Shown one piece after another: positions 17,561-26,985 of a stretch of 64,000 nt of DNA. The stretch spans positions 1 through 64,000 of the forward strand of contig JADHOC010000024.1 of NCBI GenBank assembly GCA_016779205.1, in the 5' to 3' direction. Made by a program: the position numbers and the translations under genes. The notes beneath the pieces were generated by a model, which did not search any database, was not told where the DNA came from, and saw only the letters and a list, made by a program, of their open reading frames with translations. Every line of letters starts with the position of its first letter. Positions within the stretch are counted from its first letter, which is position 1. This DNA is from Planctomycetota bacterium (GTDB lineage: Bacteria > Planctomycetota > UBA1135 > GCA-002686595).

Positions 17561-18954
17561 TGGGGACCCCCGAGCTCCATATCCAGCGGTGGTACCCCGT
17601 GCTCCGGGGCGGCCCCACTCCCGCCGCGTCCTTCGACCTCGGCGATCACGAGAGCGCCGAGGCCGTGACGGCGGCATGGGCGGCCCTCGGCCCGGGCGAA
17701 CGGATCGTCCTCCGGGTGCCCTGCCGCCCGGACGCCCGCGCGCGCCTCGCGCACCTCGAGAGCCTCCTGGAGGCATCGGACGCCCGCGAGGGCTTCCTGG
17801 AGTTCGGGACGGAGCACACCGCGGTCACCCTCCTTCCCGCGGACGAGGGCGCCGCCTTCCGGGGGGGCCTGGAGATGCTCCCCTCCGACCTCCCCGGGGG
17901 CCGTGCCCTCACCGCCCTGCTGCGGCTCGCGAGCCCCTTCAGCATGGCCCAACGCTTCGGACGACCGGAGCTCGCCGTGTGGACCCGGCTGGGCCGCGCG
18001 CTGCCCGACGGTGAACTCCCGATTCTCCCCGTGGATGGCCGGGTTGCCGTGCGCGTGGACACCGCCCACCAGGAGCAGCCCGTCAGGGTCCGCGCCCTCG
18101 ACCGGCGGGGCTGCGCCCGGGTGATCCTCAACGTTGGGGCCACCCCCGCTTCGGTGGGCCCGGTCCGCCGCGGTGCTGACGCGCTCGCGTTCCTCAGGGA
18201 GGCCGCGCTTGAGCACCTCTCCACGACGATCGCCACAGGCGAGCGCGGAGGTTGCCCCTGGCTCGCGGCGGACGCCGTCTCCGCGGCGCCCGGTGGGCGG
18301 TCCGGGCGCTTCGGCGTGGTCCATGCGCACGTCCTCCTGGACCTGATGGCCCAGGGTAGGACCGAGCTCCCCCTGGGCGAGACCCGGGAGTTCATCGACG
18401 CGTGGCGGCACCTGGCGTCCCTCCGGCGTGAGCCGGACCCCCGGTGGCACGACGACGTCTCCAGGCTCGCGCGGTCCCTCTCTCGAAACGCCGGGACCAC
18501 CGCGCTTCGCGTGGGCGCCGCCCACGGCTCCTTCTCGTCGGCGGCCATCACGGTCGCGTCGGGGGCGCCGAGGATCGGTGATTGGAGCCGGTTCAATCCC
18601 CGCGCCCCGCTGCTCCTGGACCTCTTCCACTTCCTCACGACGACCCCCTCGCCCGACGCCGGCCCGGACTCCATCGACGACGCATGGAGCCGGCTCGCGA
18701 GCGCCCTCGGAGGCGAGGCACGCGAGGTCGTGGCAGCGAGTCAGCTCAGCCACCATGAGCTCGGCCTTCACCTGGGCCTCACCCTGCTCGTCGACGCCAC
18801 CTCCGCGGAGGTGCGGGGCCGCCTCAGGCCCGGCGCCCCCAGCGCCCCCGACCGGGACCTGCGGCACCAGCTGATCCTGCGCTGCTGCGAGGTCCTCGAC
18901 GGTGAGCGTCGCGGCCCGTGGGCCGGGGACGACGGGCAGCTCGAGGCCGCCTGA
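17560..18954 (+). CDS. Aminoglycoside-phosphotransferase-like protein lacking the catalytic Asp
   Basis: A 464-residue protein whose C-terminal half resembles the APH/choline-kinase fold. The brick-like motif is AAHGSFSSAAITV, followed by IGDWSRFNPRAPLLLDLFHFL, equivalent to the catalytic-loop HGDxxxxN and the metal-binding ID(W/F) region with the conserved 'DL.hF' end. The catalytic Asp is replaced by Ser and the Asn by Ala, so it looks like a pseudokinase. The N-terminal 200 residues have no recognisable domain. It is translationally coupled (TGATG) to the upstream kinase-like gene, which also lacks a key catalytic residue, and the pair presumably forms one functional unit. The biochemical role is unknown. 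Confidence 0.55.
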   Translation: MGTPELHIQRWYPVLRGGPTPAASFDLGDHESAEAVTAAWAALGPGERIVLRVPCRPDARARLAHLESLLEASDAREGFLEFGTEHTAVTLLPADEGAAFRGGLEMLPSDLPGGRALTALLRLASPFSMAQRFGRPELAVWTRLGRALPDGELPILPVDGRVAVRVDTAHQEQPVRVRALDRRGCARVILNVGATPASVGPVRRGADALAFLREAALEHLSTTIATGERGGCPWLAADAVSAAPGGRSGRFGVVHAHVLLDLMAQGRTELPLGETREFIDAWRHLASLRREPDPRWHDDVSRLARSLSRNAGTTALRVGAAHGSFSSAAITVASGAPRIGDWSRFNPRAPLLLDLFHFLTTTPSPDAGPDSIDDAWSRLASALGGEAREVVAASQLSHHELGLHLGLTLLVDATSAEVRGRLRPGAPSAPDRDLRHQLILRCCEVLDGERRGPWAGDDGQLEAA

Positions 18955-19120
18955 GCCCACGAGCCCGCCGGGCCCCGGGAGAGGGCGCGGCGCGGCAAGT
19001 TCGTGGGGAAGGTGCCGGCGCCTTCGGCGCCCTACGCCTGTTTGGTAGCGTGCGACCGGGGGCCGACCTGACCGGACGCTCTCGGCCACACCGTGCGCCC
19101 GCGAGGGCGGCGGTGCGATC

Positions 19121-20488
19121 ATGTCGCCCCCGAACCCGCCGCTCCAATCCGGCCCCTCCCCCATGCTCCTCCCCACGCTCGCCGCCGCTCTCCCGCCACT
19201 CGACGAGGCCGCCTCCACCATCTGGGCCCCCATCGAGGCGCTCATGGACCGGTTCGACACCCCGTTGGAGCGCCTCGTTGCCGGGTGGGTCGGGGTCCTC
19301 TTCCTGGCCGTGGTCGCCAACTTCGTGGCGCGTCGGGTCATCGTCCGCGGCATGCACGCCGTGGTCTCACGCACCAAGACCCGCTGGGACGACGTGCTCG
19401 TGGAGCACCGCGTCTTCGAGCGGCTGAGCCACCTCGCTCCCGCCCTCGTGGTCTACCTGGCCGCCCGGGTCCTGCTCGACGACCCGGGCGAGGAGCTCTA
19501 CCAGGACTACCTCCGCCGCGTGGCCAACGTGTGGATGATCCTGGCGGGGGCGCGCACCCTCCACGCGCTGCTCGACGCGCTGGTCATCATCGGGCTGCAG
19601 CGCGATTCCACCCGCACCAAGCCGGTGCGGAGCTACGCCCAGGTGGTCCAGATCCTGATCTGGGTGAGCGCCGGGATCCTGTCGGTTGCGGTCTTGATGC
19701 AGAAGAGCCCGACGGCGCTCCTGGCCGGGCTCGGCGCCATGACCGCCGTCCTCCTCCTCGTCTTTCGGGACACCATCCTCGGCTTCATCGCCAGCATCCA
19801 GATCGAGGCCAACCAGATGCTCCGCGTGGGCGACTGGGTCGAGATGCCCAAGTACGGCGCGGACGGAGACGTGACCGAGATCGGCCTGCACACCGTCAAG
19901 GTGCAGAACTGGGACAAGACCATCACCACCATCCCGACCCACACGTTCATGAGCGACAGCTTCAAGAACTGGCGCGGGATGACCGAGTCTGGTGGGCGGA
20001 GGATCAAGCGGTCCCTCAACCTCGACATGAACAGCGTGCGCTTCCTGGAGGAGGCCGACCTCGAGCGCCTGGGCGCGGTCCAGGCGCTGCGCCCCTACCT
20101 GGAGTCCAGGAGCGAGGAGGTGGCCCGCTGGAACGAGGAGAACGACGTCGACGGCAGCAGCCCCATCAACGGGCGCCGGCTGACCAACCTCGGGACGTTC
20201 CGCGCCTACGTCGAGGCCTACCTGCACGGGCTGGAGCCGATCCGCGAGGACATGACGTTCCTGGTCCGCCAGCTCGCCCCCGCGTCCGAGGGCATCCCCA
20301 TCGAGATCTACGTCTTCAGCGGCGAACAGCGTTGGGTCCAGTACGAGGGCATCATGGGCGACATCTTCGACCACCTGCTCGCGGTCCTCGGGCAGTTCGA
20401 CCTGCGCGTGTTCCAGCAGCCCGGCGGGGCGGACATCTCCGGACTCGCGCCGCTGGTGTCCGCTCAGGCGGAATCGAAGCTGCGCTGA
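19121..20488 (+). CDS. Mechanosensitive ion channel, MscS family (YbdG-like)
   Basis: A 455-residue inner-membrane channel. Membrane segments are visible around residues 50-70 (VAGWVGVLFLAVVANFVA), 105-118, 137-160 and 175-195. The pore helix and beta domain follow: LLAGLGAMTAVLLLVFRDTILGFIASIQIEANQMLRVGDWVEM, then GDVTEIGLHTVKVQNWDKTITTIPTHTF. The insert after the beta domain and the long cytosolic tail match the YbdG/miniconductance subgroup, which responds to osmotic stress, rather than small MscS. The start could instead be the ATG at 19163. Its 3' end overlaps the convergent ABC permease gene by 25 bases. Confidence 0.92.
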   Translation: MSPPNPPLQSGPSPMLLPTLAAALPPLDEAASTIWAPIEALMDRFDTPLERLVAGWVGVLFLAVVANFVARRVIVRGMHAVVSRTKTRWDDVLVEHRVFERLSHLAPALVVYLAARVLLDDPGEELYQDYLRRVANVWMILAGARTLHALLDALVIIGLQRDSTRTKPVRSYAQVVQILIWVSAGILSVAVLMQKSPTALLAGLGAMTAVLLLVFRDTILGFIASIQIEANQMLRVGDWVEMPKYGADGDVTEIGLHTVKVQNWDKTITTIPTHTFMSDSFKNWRGMTESGGRRIKRSLNLDMNSVRFLEEADLERLGAVQALRPYLESRSEEVARWNEENDVDGSSPINGRRLTNLGTFRAYVEAYLHGLEPIREDMTFLVRQLAPASEGIPIEIYVFSGEQRWVQYEGIMGDIFDHLLAVLGQFDLRVFQQPGGADISGLAPLVSAQAESKLR

Positions 20489-21831
20489 TAGAGCCTGAAG
20501 GCCACCGCGAGCATCACGGCTCCCCCGCTCCCCAGGACCAGCAGCGGGACCATCACGCCCCCCAGGTCCGGGGTGCTGAGGACGCCCTTGCCGTACCAGA
20601 GGATGCCGTGGAACGCGTCCATGGCCCACGCCACAGGCGTCACCAGCCCGGCGGTCTGGAACCACTCCGGGAGGATCTCCCTGGGGAACCAGGCGCCGCC
20701 CACCGCGCTCATGACCAGGATCACGAGCGTCGAGAGCCCCTCCATCTGCTTGCGGGTCCTGCACGCCGTGGCGAAGAGGAGCCCGAGGGCGCTGGCGGCG
20801 AAGGCCCAGATGAGGCTCGCCGCGGCCAGGGCCGGGAGGTGCTCCAACACGGGGACCTTGAACGCGAGCGCGCCGAAGGCGAAGAGGAGCACGAGCTGCA
20901 CGATGGCGAGGAGCATGGTCACCATCACCTTCCCGAGCAGCACCGCCCGTCCCGCCTGGGGCGTCAGCCGCAGGCGGTCGAGCGTCCCCTCCGCCCGCTC
21001 CTCGAGGAGCGTGCCGGCGAAGGCCACCAGGTTGAACAGCAGCATCATCACGGCCATGGCGGAGAACGCATGGGACGCCCCGGCGCTGCGGGGGAGGCCG
21101 TCCGCGCGGGGCGGTGAGAGGTCCTCGATCTGGAGTCCCATGAGCCCCGGGAGGGCCTCCATGATGTCGGTCCCCTCCTCTTCGCTCTCGCCCGCGTCGT
21201 CGACGGGGGGCGCCAACGTGGCCGACGTGGCCGCCGCTTCCGCGGCAGCCGCCTCGACCCCTTCCATGATGTCCTCGACCCGCAGATAGGAGCCCACCAG
21301 CTCCCGGGTGATCGCGCCGCGGCTCGCCTCGGGCAGGTCCATGAGGTCGGTGACGCGGCCCATCATCCGCGAGCCGAGCCCCTCCGCGGTCTGCTGGAAC
21401 AGCACCGGCGAGAGCTGGAACACCATGACCTGGCTCGCGATCTGCTTGGCTGGGTCGCGGTAGAGCACGAGGTCCGGCGGGGCGTCGCCCGCCGCGAGGG
21501 CGGCACCATATCCCTCGGGGATCACGAGGCCCCCGGCTCGATCCCCGTCGGCCACCAGCCGACGGACGTCGCTCATCACCTCGACCCGCAGCGCCGAGAC
21601 GCCGCTCACCGCTTCCACGAGGTCCTGGCTCCGTGGCGTCCGGTCCAGGTCCTCGATCGCGATGGCGATCTTCCGGGACTTCGAGCCGCCGCCCATCATC
21701 CCGCCCCCCATCGCGGTCCCCATCACCGCGCCGAGGCCGATCGGGAGGACGAGGAGAAAGAAGAGGGCGGTCCGGTCGCGGGCGAACAGGCGCAGGTCCT
21801 TCCGCAGGAGCGTGAGCGCGGTCTGGATCAT
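20464..21831 (-). CDS. ABC-2 type transporter permease
   Basis: A 455-residue ABC-2 permease. One N-terminal membrane helix (ALFFLLVLPIGLGAVMGTAMGG) is followed by a large extracytoplasmic domain (about residues 45-255) and a C-terminal block of five hydrophobic segments that includes HAFSAMAVMMLLFNLVAFAG and the family motif LLEERAEGTLDRLRLTP. This layout is shared with NatB/YhfI-type exporters. It is translationally coupled to the ATPase gene (ATGA overlap at 21828-21831). The transported substrate cannot be deduced. Confidence 0.92.
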   Translation of the reverse strand: MIQTALTLLRKDLRLFARDRTALFFLLVLPIGLGAVMGTAMGGGMMGGGSKSRKIAIAIEDLDRTPRSQDLVEAVSGVSALRVEVMSDVRRLVADGDRAGGLVIPEGYGAALAAGDAPPDLVLYRDPAKQIASQVMVFQLSPVLFQQTAEGLGSRMMGRVTDLMDLPEASRGAITRELVGSYLRVEDIMEGVEAAAAEAAATSATLAPPVDDAGESEEEGTDIMEALPGLMGLQIEDLSPPRADGLPRSAGASHAFSAMAVMMLLFNLVAFAGTLLEERAEGTLDRLRLTPQAGRAVLLGKVMVTMLLAIVQLVLLFAFGALAFKVPVLEHLPALAAASLIWAFAASALGLLFATACRTRKQMEGLSTLVILVMSAVGGAWFPREILPEWFQTAGLVTPVAWAMDAFHGILWYGKGVLSTPDLGGVMVPLLVLGSGGAVMLAVAFRLYQRSFDSA

Positions 21832-22739
21832 GAGGGGATCTCCTGGCTCTCGTCGCGCAGGGCGCGGCCCGTCAGGGCGAGGAAGATGGTCTCGAGGTCA
21901 GCGGAGGCGCCGCGGACCTCGGCGTCGAAGCCGTGCTCTCGAAGGAGGGCCGCGGCCCCCTCGAGGTCAGCCTCCGACGTGAGCTGCAGGCCGCTGCCGA
22001 GCCCGGCGCGAACCTCCTCCAGGTCGCGGAGGACCTCGAGGGACCCCTCGGCCAGGCACCGGCCCCGGTCCATGATCATGATCCGGTCGCAGAGTCGCTC
22101 CACCTCACCCATGGCGTGGGTGGTGTAGACCAGGGTGGTGCCCCCGCGGTGGATCGCCTCGACCTGCTCGAAGAGGTGGTTGCGCGACTGGGGGTCCACG
22201 CCGGCGGTGGGCTCGTCGAGGAAGACGAGCTCAGGCTCGTGCAGGAGCGCCGCCACGAGGTTGAGGCGACGCTTCATGCCCCCGGAGAACTCCGAGACCA
22301 GGGACCGCCGCCGCTCGGTGAGCCCGGCGGCCTCCAGGCCCCACTGGACCCTCTCCCGGAGCCGGGCTCCACGCAGACCCGACAGCTCACCGAAGAACGC
22401 CAGGTTCTCCTCGGCCCGCAGCCCCTGATAGAGGGCGATGTCCTGGGGAACGACGCCGATCCGCTTGCGCAGGGCCGCGCCGTCCTGGGCGGGGTCCAAC
22501 CCCAGGACCGACACCTGGCCCGCGTCCGCCTTCAGGAGCGTGGAGAGGATCCGGAGGGTCGTCGTCTTCCCTGCGCCGTTGGGGCCGAGCAGGCCCAGGG
22601 ACTCGCCGGGACGGACCACGAGGTCGAGCCCCCGGACCGCCTCGACGTCCCCGAAGGCCTTCTCGAGCCCACTGACCTCAATGGCGTTTCCGGCGGCACC
22701 TGCCTCCGACGCCCCGCGCTGTGTGGGATCCACCTGCAT
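21828..22739 (-). CDS. ABC transporter ATP-binding protein
   Basis: A 303-residue ATPase of the drug/ABC-2 exporter class. Walker A is GPNGAGKTTTL, the Q-loop is VPQDIALY, the signature is EFSGGMKRRLNL, Walker B is LVFLDEPTAGVD, and the H-loop is VYTTHAMGEV. The C-terminal ~80 residues match the usual extension of this class. I use the ATG at 22739 (MQVDPTQRG): the frame remains open much further upstream, but that part overlaps the rnc gene and reads as noise. With the coupled permease it forms a two-gene export system. Confidence 0.94.
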   Translation of the reverse strand: MQVDPTQRGASEAGAAGNAIEVSGLEKAFGDVEAVRGLDLVVRPGESLGLLGPNGAGKTTTLRILSTLLKADAGQVSVLGLDPAQDGAALRKRIGVVPQDIALYQGLRAEENLAFFGELSGLRGARLRERVQWGLEAAGLTERRRSLVSEFSGGMKRRLNLVAALLHEPELVFLDEPTAGVDPQSRNHLFEQVEAIHRGGTTLVYTTHAMGEVERLCDRIMIMDRGRCLAEGSLEVLRDLEEVRAGLGSGLQLTSEADLEGAAALLREHGFDAEVRGASADLETIFLALTGRALRDESQEIPS

Positions 22740-22905
22740 TGGGGGGACGATACTCAGCCCCACGCCGGGCATTCGCGCCTGTTCCCGTCTCTGCTCCCAG
22801 ATCCCCCCGGCCGCGCGGGTTCTGGTCGGGCGGACAGGAGTCGGACACGGCCCCGCCGCGTGACCACCCGCGGGGGTAGACTCCGCCCCGCGCCCCTGCC
22901 TCCCC

Positions 22906-23586
22906 TTGTCCACCCCCCTCGACCCCTTCCACCGCTTCGACGACCCCGACCTCGGGTTGCTCGCCCTGACGCACTCCTCGTCAGGCACGGCCGACGCCAG
23001 AGGTCGCAAGGACAACGAGCGCCTGGAGTTCCTCGGGGACACGGTCCTGGACCTCGTCATCGCCGAGGCCCTGTTCGGAGACCGGGACGGGCACCCGGAG
23101 GGCGCCCTGACCGAGATGAAGGCCCAGGTCGTCTCCCGCCAGGCGCTCGCGGGCGCGGCCCACAGGATGGGCCTCGCGGACCACGCACGGCTGGGACGTG
23201 GCCTCGACCGGAGGGCGCTCTCGCGCTCCATCCTCGCCAACCTGTACGAGGCCGTGGTCGGTGCGATCTACCTGGACGCTGGCCTGGAGCCAGCGCGGCA
23301 CTTCATCCTCGAGACCCTCGGCCCCGAGCTGAGCGCGGCGCGCCAGCGCCGGGGCCGGCCGAACCCCAAGCAGCGCTTCCAGGAGGTGTGCCAGCAGCGA
23401 TTCGGCTCGCCGCCGACCTATGAGCTGCTCCAGCAGCGGGGCGACGACAATGCTCGAGCTTTCCTCGTCGCTGCGGCCGCGGGCGGCGAACGGTTCCCCA
23501 GCGCCTGGGGCCGCACCGTGAAGGAGGCGGAGCACTGGGCGGCCTTCGAGGCCCTCCTGGATCTGGGCCTGGACGCCCACCCCTGA
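22906..23586 (+). CDS. rnc: Ribonuclease III
   Basis: Double-strand-specific endoribonuclease for rRNA and mRNA processing, 226 residues. The signature NERLEFLGDTVLDLVIAEALF near residue 38 contains the catalytic acidic residues, and NLYEAVVGAIYLDAGL holds the second metal-binding cluster. The dsRNA-binding domain starts near residue 150 (NPKQRFQEVCQQRFG) and ends with EAEHWAAFEALLDLG. The start is TTG at 22906; there is no in-frame ATG nearby that would keep the domain whole, so the exact start is uncertain. mfd begins 26 bases downstream. Confidence 0.93.
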   Translation: MSTPLDPFHRFDDPDLGLLALTHSSSGTADARGRKDNERLEFLGDTVLDLVIAEALFGDRDGHPEGALTEMKAQVVSRQALAGAAHRMGLADHARLGRGLDRRALSRSILANLYEAVVGAIYLDAGLEPARHFILETLGPELSAARQRRGRPNPKQRFQEVCQQRFGSPPTYELLQQRGDDNARAFLVAAAAGGERFPSAWGRTVKEAEHWAAFEALLDLGLDAHP

Positions 23587-23612
23587 CCCCAGGCTGCCCC
23601 TCTCCCCTCCCC

Positions 23613-26600
23613 ATGACCGAGCCCGACGCGAGGATGAGCCTCCTCGACACCTCCGATAAGGAGGGGCACGCCGGCGAAGGCGTCTCCGGCGCCGGGGTCG
23701 TCCTCGTGCGGCCGGGCGAGGTGCCCTTCCCCTCCGCGGATCTCGCGAGGATCCTTCGCGCCCTCAAGCGCAAGGGCTCCGTGTCGGTCGGGAACATCTG
23801 GGGCGGTGCCCAGGGGCTCGTCACCGCCCAGATCGCCGCGGCGCTGGACCGCCCCATCCTCGCGGTGACCTCCACCGACGGCGAGGCCGAGGCCTTCACC
23901 CTGGACCTGGCCGCGTTCGGGGTCCCTTCCACCCAGTTTCCCTCGCGCGACGCGGGCGCGCGGCGAGGTGGCGCGGACGCCGCATCGATCCGAGCCCGCC
24001 TGCAGCTCGCCCAGGCCCTCGCGGGCCCCCCCGAGAGCCGCCCGCGGGCGATCGCCGCGTCGGTGCAGGCCCTCCTCCAGCCCATCCCCAGGATGCGCGA
24101 CCTTGAGGCGGAGTTCGTCCGCCTCAAGACGGGCGACGTCCTCGACGTCCGCGCGCTTCTGGAGCGCCTGGTCAAGGCGGGCTACACCCGCGAGCCCCTG
24201 GTGGAGGAGGCGGGGCAGGTCAGCCTCAGGGGTGACATCCTCGACCTGTTCCCCTTCGCCTCGGACGAACCGATCCGGATCGAGATGTTCGAGGAGGAGG
24301 TCGAGTCCCTGCGCCGATTCGACCCCGCCGAGCAGCGCTCCGTGTCGACCCATGACGAACTCGAGGTGTGCCTCGCGTCGGACGCGGGCGGCGTGGAGGA
24401 CGGCGACGGGATCTCCTTGCTCGAGCTCCTCGATCCCGGCGCCCTGTGCGTCCGCGTGGAGCCCCTGCGCATCGACGAGCGGGGTAACTCGCTGAAGGTC
24501 CAGTCGGCCCAGCACGAGCGCGCCCTCATGGGCCTCGCCGCGACCCTCTCGGAGCGGCCGGTGCTGGAGATCCAGAGCCTGCCCGGGGACGACGTGTCCC
24601 TCGACACCCGCTCGGTGCAGGGGCTCAGCTCCGGGGTCTCCGCCTCCGCCCCCGAGCTCGCCCGCCTCGCCGCCGAGGGCACGCGGATCATCGTGACGTG
24701 CCTGACCGAGGCCGAGCGCGACCGCGTCCGCGCTCAGTTCGACAAGGCCGGCGCCAGCGCGCTCGACCTCGTGGTCGGGTACGTCTCCCGCGGCTTCCGG
24801 GCCCCGCCCTGGAACCTGCTCATCATTGGTAGCCACGAGCTCAAGGGCACCCTCGGCGCCCGCAAGCGCGTCAGCGCCCGCGCCCACCAGCACAAGGTGA
24901 AGGCCCTGCAGAGCTTCTTCGAGCTCCGGCCGGGGGACCTCGTGGTCCACGCGGTCCACGGGCTCGCCCGCTACCAGGGCCTGAAGCGCATGAAGCGCGG
25001 GACAGGAGAGGAGGAGCACCTGCACCTCGTCTTCGGGGGCGACGTCGCCCTCTACGTGCCCGCGAGCCGGATCGACATGGTCCAGCGGTACATCGGCGCG
25101 GGCGGCTCGGGCCTCACCCTGGACAAGATCGGCGGGCAGAGCTTCCGCAAGCGCAAGGAGAAGGTGGAGCAGGGGCTGTTCGACCTCGCCTCGGAGCTGA
25201 TCGAGGTGCAGGCCAAGCGCCAGCTCCGCAAGCGCGACCCCTGGGAGGGAGACCCCGAGCTGGTGCAGCAGTTCCTGGACGAGTTCCCCTGGGACGACAC
25301 CGAGGACCAGGCGGAGGTCACCTCGGAGATGGCCCGCGACATCGCGTCCGAACGGCCGATGGACCGGCTCCTGTGCGGGGACGTGGGCTTCGGCAAGACC
25401 GAGATGGCGGTGCGCGCCGCGTTCCGGGTCGTGAACGGCGGCGGGCAGGTCGCCGTGCTCGTCCCGACCACCATCCTGGCGGAGCAGCACCTCGCGACCT
25501 TCCGCTCGCGCATGGCGGACTTCCCCATCACCGTGCGCGGCCTCTCCCGCTACACCTCCGCGGCGGAGCGTAAGCAGACCCTCGAGGGCCTCCCGCTCGG
25601 GCACGTGGACGTGGTCATCGGGACGCACCGCATCCTCTCCAAGGACGTCAAGTTCAAGCGCCTCGGCATGGTCATCATCGACGAGGAGCAGCGCTTCGGG
25701 GTGACCCACAAGGAGCACTTCAAGAAGCTCCGCGCGAACGTGGACATGCTGACGCTCACGGCGACGCCGATCCCGCGAACGCTGCACATGTCCCTCTCGG
25801 GCGTGCGAGATATCTCCGCCCTGAACGTGCCTCCCCCCGGTCGGCAGGAGGTCGAGACAGTCCTCGGCTACCGGGAGGACGACGGCGAGATCCAGGCCGC
25901 CTTCCGCAGGGAGCTCAACCGCGGCGGACAGATCTTCTTCCTCCACAACCGGGTGAAGTCCATCGAGGCGGTGTGCGCTCACCTGCGGGACATCGTGCCC
26001 GAGGCCCGCTACGCCATCGGCCATGGCCAGATGGCGGCCGCCGAGCTCCGCGACGTCATGACCGCCTTCCGTGAGGGGGAGGTCGACGTCCTCGTGGCGA
26101 CCACGATCATCGAGAACGGGGTGGACGTCCCCACGGCGAACACAATCTTCATCGACGACGCGGACCACTTCGGGCTCTCCGAGCTGCACCAGCTTCGGGG
26201 CCGCGTGGGGCGCGGCTCGGTGAAGGCCCACTGCCACCTCCTTGTGGAGAAGCACAAGCCCCTCAAGCAGCACGCCCGCGAGCGCCTCAAGGCTCTTGAG
26301 GAGATGAACCACCTGGGCGCCGGGTTCGGCATCTCTGTCAAGGACCTCGAGCTACGTGGCGCGGGCAACATCCTCGGGCCGCAGCAGTCCGGGCACATCG
26401 CCGCCGTGGGCTACGACATGTACTGCCGGCTCCTGAAGCTGACGGTCGAGCGGCTCGCCGCCGGCGAGACCAGCGACCGCGAGCGACCGCGCTTCGAGGA
26501 GACCGAGGCGGGCTGCGAGCTCGAGGTCGGGCTGCGGGCCTTCCTCCCCGAGACCTGGATCGAGAAGGCGGATGAACGCCTGGACGCCCTCCGTGCGCTC

Positions 26601-26954
26601 TCCCAGAGCCCGGACTCCGAGATCCTCGAGCAGTCCTTCCAGGGGCTCCGGGACCGATATGGCCGGCCTCCGGCCGAGGCCAAGGAGCTGCTCCGGCTGT
26701 TCGAGCTGAAGCTGCCCCTCGACCACGCGCGGGTCAAGCACCTCGCGTGGCACGGCGACCGCTACGTGATCCAGTACTCCGACGCAGTGGCCTTCGAGCA
26801 CCTCTTCGCGGGCCAGCGGCCGGGGGGCCGCCAGCTCGACGTGCGTCGGATCAAGCCCGGGGTGGCCCACCTCGTGCTACCGGGGCACCTGGCCGATCGG
26901 CCCGAGAAGGCGGTCCGCTGGCTGGAGAAGCTCGTTCAGTCGTCCACCGGTTGA
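23613..26954 (+). CDS. mfd: Transcription-repair coupling factor
   Basis: ATP-dependent DNA translocase that removes RNA polymerase stalled at lesions and recruits UvrA, 1113 residues, close to the family norm. The N-terminal UvrB-like module lies at residues 40-330 (GQVSLRGDILDLFPF). The RNA-polymerase-interacting domain is near 430-500 (RPGDLVVHAVHGLARYQGL). The translocase motor has Walker A LLCGDVGFGKTEMAVRAAF, the DEEQ box (VIIDEEQRFGV) and the motif TATPIPRTLHMSLSGVRDIS. The TRG-type region and the C-terminal TRCF domain (from about 960) follow. It sits between rnc and a SurA-like gene, probably in one transcript. Confidence 0.96.
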   Translation: MTEPDARMSLLDTSDKEGHAGEGVSGAGVVLVRPGEVPFPSADLARILRALKRKGSVSVGNIWGGAQGLVTAQIAAALDRPILAVTSTDGEAEAFTLDLAAFGVPSTQFPSRDAGARRGGADAASIRARLQLAQALAGPPESRPRAIAASVQALLQPIPRMRDLEAEFVRLKTGDVLDVRALLERLVKAGYTREPLVEEAGQVSLRGDILDLFPFASDEPIRIEMFEEEVESLRRFDPAEQRSVSTHDELEVCLASDAGGVEDGDGISLLELLDPGALCVRVEPLRIDERGNSLKVQSAQHERALMGLAATLSERPVLEIQSLPGDDVSLDTRSVQGLSSGVSASAPELARLAAEGTRIIVTCLTEAERDRVRAQFDKAGASALDLVVGYVSRGFRAPPWNLLIIGSHELKGTLGARKRVSARAHQHKVKALQSFFELRPGDLVVHAVHGLARYQGLKRMKRGTGEEEHLHLVFGGDVALYVPASRIDMVQRYIGAGGSGLTLDKIGGQSFRKRKEKVEQGLFDLASELIEVQAKRQLRKRDPWEGDPELVQQFLDEFPWDDTEDQAEVTSEMARDIASERPMDRLLCGDVGFGKTEMAVRAAFRVVNGGGQVAVLVPTTILAEQHLATFRSRMADFPITVRGLSRYTSAAERKQTLEGLPLGHVDVVIGTHRILSKDVKFKRLGMVIIDEEQRFGVTHKEHFKKLRANVDMLTLTATPIPRTLHMSLSGVRDISALNVPPPGRQEVETVLGYREDDGEIQAAFRRELNRGGQIFFLHNRVKSIEAVCAHLRDIVPEARYAIGHGQMAAAELRDVMTAFREGEVDVLVATTIIENGVDVPTANTIFIDDADHFGLSELHQLRGRVGRGSVKAHCHLLVEKHKPLKQHARERLKALEEMNHLGAGFGISVKDLELRGAGNILGPQQSGHIAAVGYDMYCRLLKLTVERLAAGETSDRERPRFEETEAGCELEVGLRAFLPETWIEKADERLDALRALSQSPDSEILEQSFQGLRDRYGRPPAEAKELLRLFELKLPLDHARVKHLAWHGDRYVIQYSDAVAFEHLFAGQRPGGRQLDVRRIKPGVAHLVLPGHLADRPEKAVRWLEKLVQSSTG

Positions 26955-26985
26955 TCTCGCCCCTCGCCGCGCACAAGATCCAGGC

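Noticed and set aside
17392..19377. Minus-strand frame of 661 codons opposite the APH-like gene
   Set aside because: Explained by third-position GC of the plus-strand genes; no domain visible.
23418..26312. Long minus-strand frame of over 900 codons opposite mfd
   Set aside because: High-GC antisense shadow. The plus strand carries all Mfd motifs, and the antisense product is low-complexity His/Leu/Val/Arg-rich.
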